Assembly (NCBI GenBank): GCA_035635075.1
Contig: DASQBT010000202.1
Location: forward strand, 1-5,041
Length of the DNA stretch: 5,041 bases
Direction: 5' to 3'
Source: DASQBT01 sp035635075
GTDB taxonomy: Bacteria; Pseudomonadota; Gammaproteobacteria; Burkholderiales; Thiobacillaceae
Shown piece by piece: positions 4,720 to 5,041 of this stretch; position 1 is the stretch's first letter; each line of letters opens with the position of its first letter. The notes beneath the pieces were generated by a model. That model saw only the letters and a list, made by a program, of their open reading frames with translations, had not been told where the DNA came from and searched no databases. Both the position numbers and the translations under genes were made by a program.

Positions 4720-5041
4720 GTTCGGCACCGACCACCACCAGCGTATCGGTGATGAACTGATAGGGAGGCACCTCCATATTGAGAGGTGCGGGCACTCCCT
4801 GGAAGACCCGGCCGGCCAGATCGAATTTGGAACCGTGGCAGGGGCAGAAAAACCCGCCTTTCCATGCCGGTCCCAGGTCGGGCGGGGCTACGTCGGGACG
4901 ATAGGTTGGCGAACATCCCAGATGGGTGCAGACCCCCTTCATCACCAGAATCTCCGGCTTCATCGAGCGGGTAATATTCTTGGCATAGGGCGGTTGCACG
5001 CTTTGATTGGAATTGGGATCGCGCAACTGATCGTTCAGGGT
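4709..5041 (-). CDS. petA: Rieske iron-sulfur protein of the cytochrome bc1 complex, N-terminus cut by the right edge
   Basis: This subunit carries the 2Fe-2S cluster that takes the first electron from ubiquinol at the Qo site and swings to reduce cytochrome c1. Only the C-terminal 110 residues are in the window. They contain Rieske box I, CTHLGC (4930-4913), and box II, CPCHGS (4846-4829), which supply the two Cys and two His cluster ligands and the bridging cysteine pair. KGGFFCPCHGSKFDLAGRVF, the Pro-loop-like GVPAPL and VPPYQF follow. The reading frame stays open to the right edge (TLNDQLRDPNSNQ), so the twin-arginine signal, membrane anchor and hinge are outside the window. The TTG at 5026 is an internal leucine codon. 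The gene ends 25 bases before petB, and the order petA-petB-petC is typical. Confidence 0.97.
   Translation of the reverse strand, partial: TLNDQLRDPNSNQSVQPPYAKNITRSMKPEILVMKGVCTHLGCSPTYRPDVAPPDLGPAWKGGFFCPCHGSKFDLAGRVFQGVPAPLNMEVPPYQFITDTLVVVGAERNA

Noticed and set aside
5024..5026. TTG as a start codon for a 105-residue Rieske-like protein
   Set aside because: The frame remains open upstream to the window edge with Rieske-like sequence. A start here would remove the signal and membrane anchor, so it is an internal leucine.
1..5041. CRISPR array, insertion sequence ends, riboswitch or replication origin
   Set aside because: I looked for spaced direct repeats, transposase signatures with terminal inverted repeats, and recognisable conserved RNA leaders. 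I found none beyond the short repeats listed.

Overview
The window is a stretch of a proteobacterial chromosome, most likely gammaproteobacterial. The main evidence is the gene order, read on the minus strand from right to left: petA, petB, petC (ubiquinol-cytochrome c reductase), then sspA and sspB. From memory this is the arrangement in Pseudomonas and related gammaproteobacteria. The PVWY form of the cytochrome b Qo motif also fits a beta- or gammaproteobacterium. Every gene I can support lies on the minus strand. I cannot name a genus.

Layout from right to left, in the direction of transcription. At 5041-4709 is the C-terminal part of the Rieske iron-sulfur protein (petA, cut by the right edge). 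At 4683-3271 is cytochrome b (petB), which appears to carry about 50-65 extra residues and probably two extra membrane helices near its C-terminus. At 3271-2531 is cytochrome c1 (petC), whose start overlaps the petB stop by one base. A strong intrinsic terminator (2510-2476) closes the pet operon. A 279-bp intergenic stretch holds a candidate sspA promoter. At 2251-1652 is sspA and at 1651-1229 sspB, with the sspA stop directly abutting the sspB start. Downstream is an intact tRNA-Thr(TGT) gene with encoded CCA (1192-1117). Beyond it are a 185-bp regulatory-looking stretch and the first 310 codons of a P4-type tyrosine integrase (931 to the left edge).

The three pet genes encode a complete cytochrome bc1 complex, a membrane proton-translocating segment of the respiratory chain. 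SspA is a GST-fold, RNA polymerase-associated stress regulator. SspB is the adaptor that delivers ssrA-tagged proteins to ClpXP. The left quarter is different in nature: an integrase co-oriented with a tRNA and starting 185 bp past its 3' end is the classic end of a genomic island or integrative element. The second att copy and the cargo lie outside the window, to the left.

Nothing here is clearly an undescribed system. The items most worth a second look are a dense cluster of TGGTA/TACCA motifs upstream of the integrase, including a perfect 19-bp palindrome, the extended C-terminus of cytochrome b, and the lack of a visible terminator between the tRNA and the integrase.
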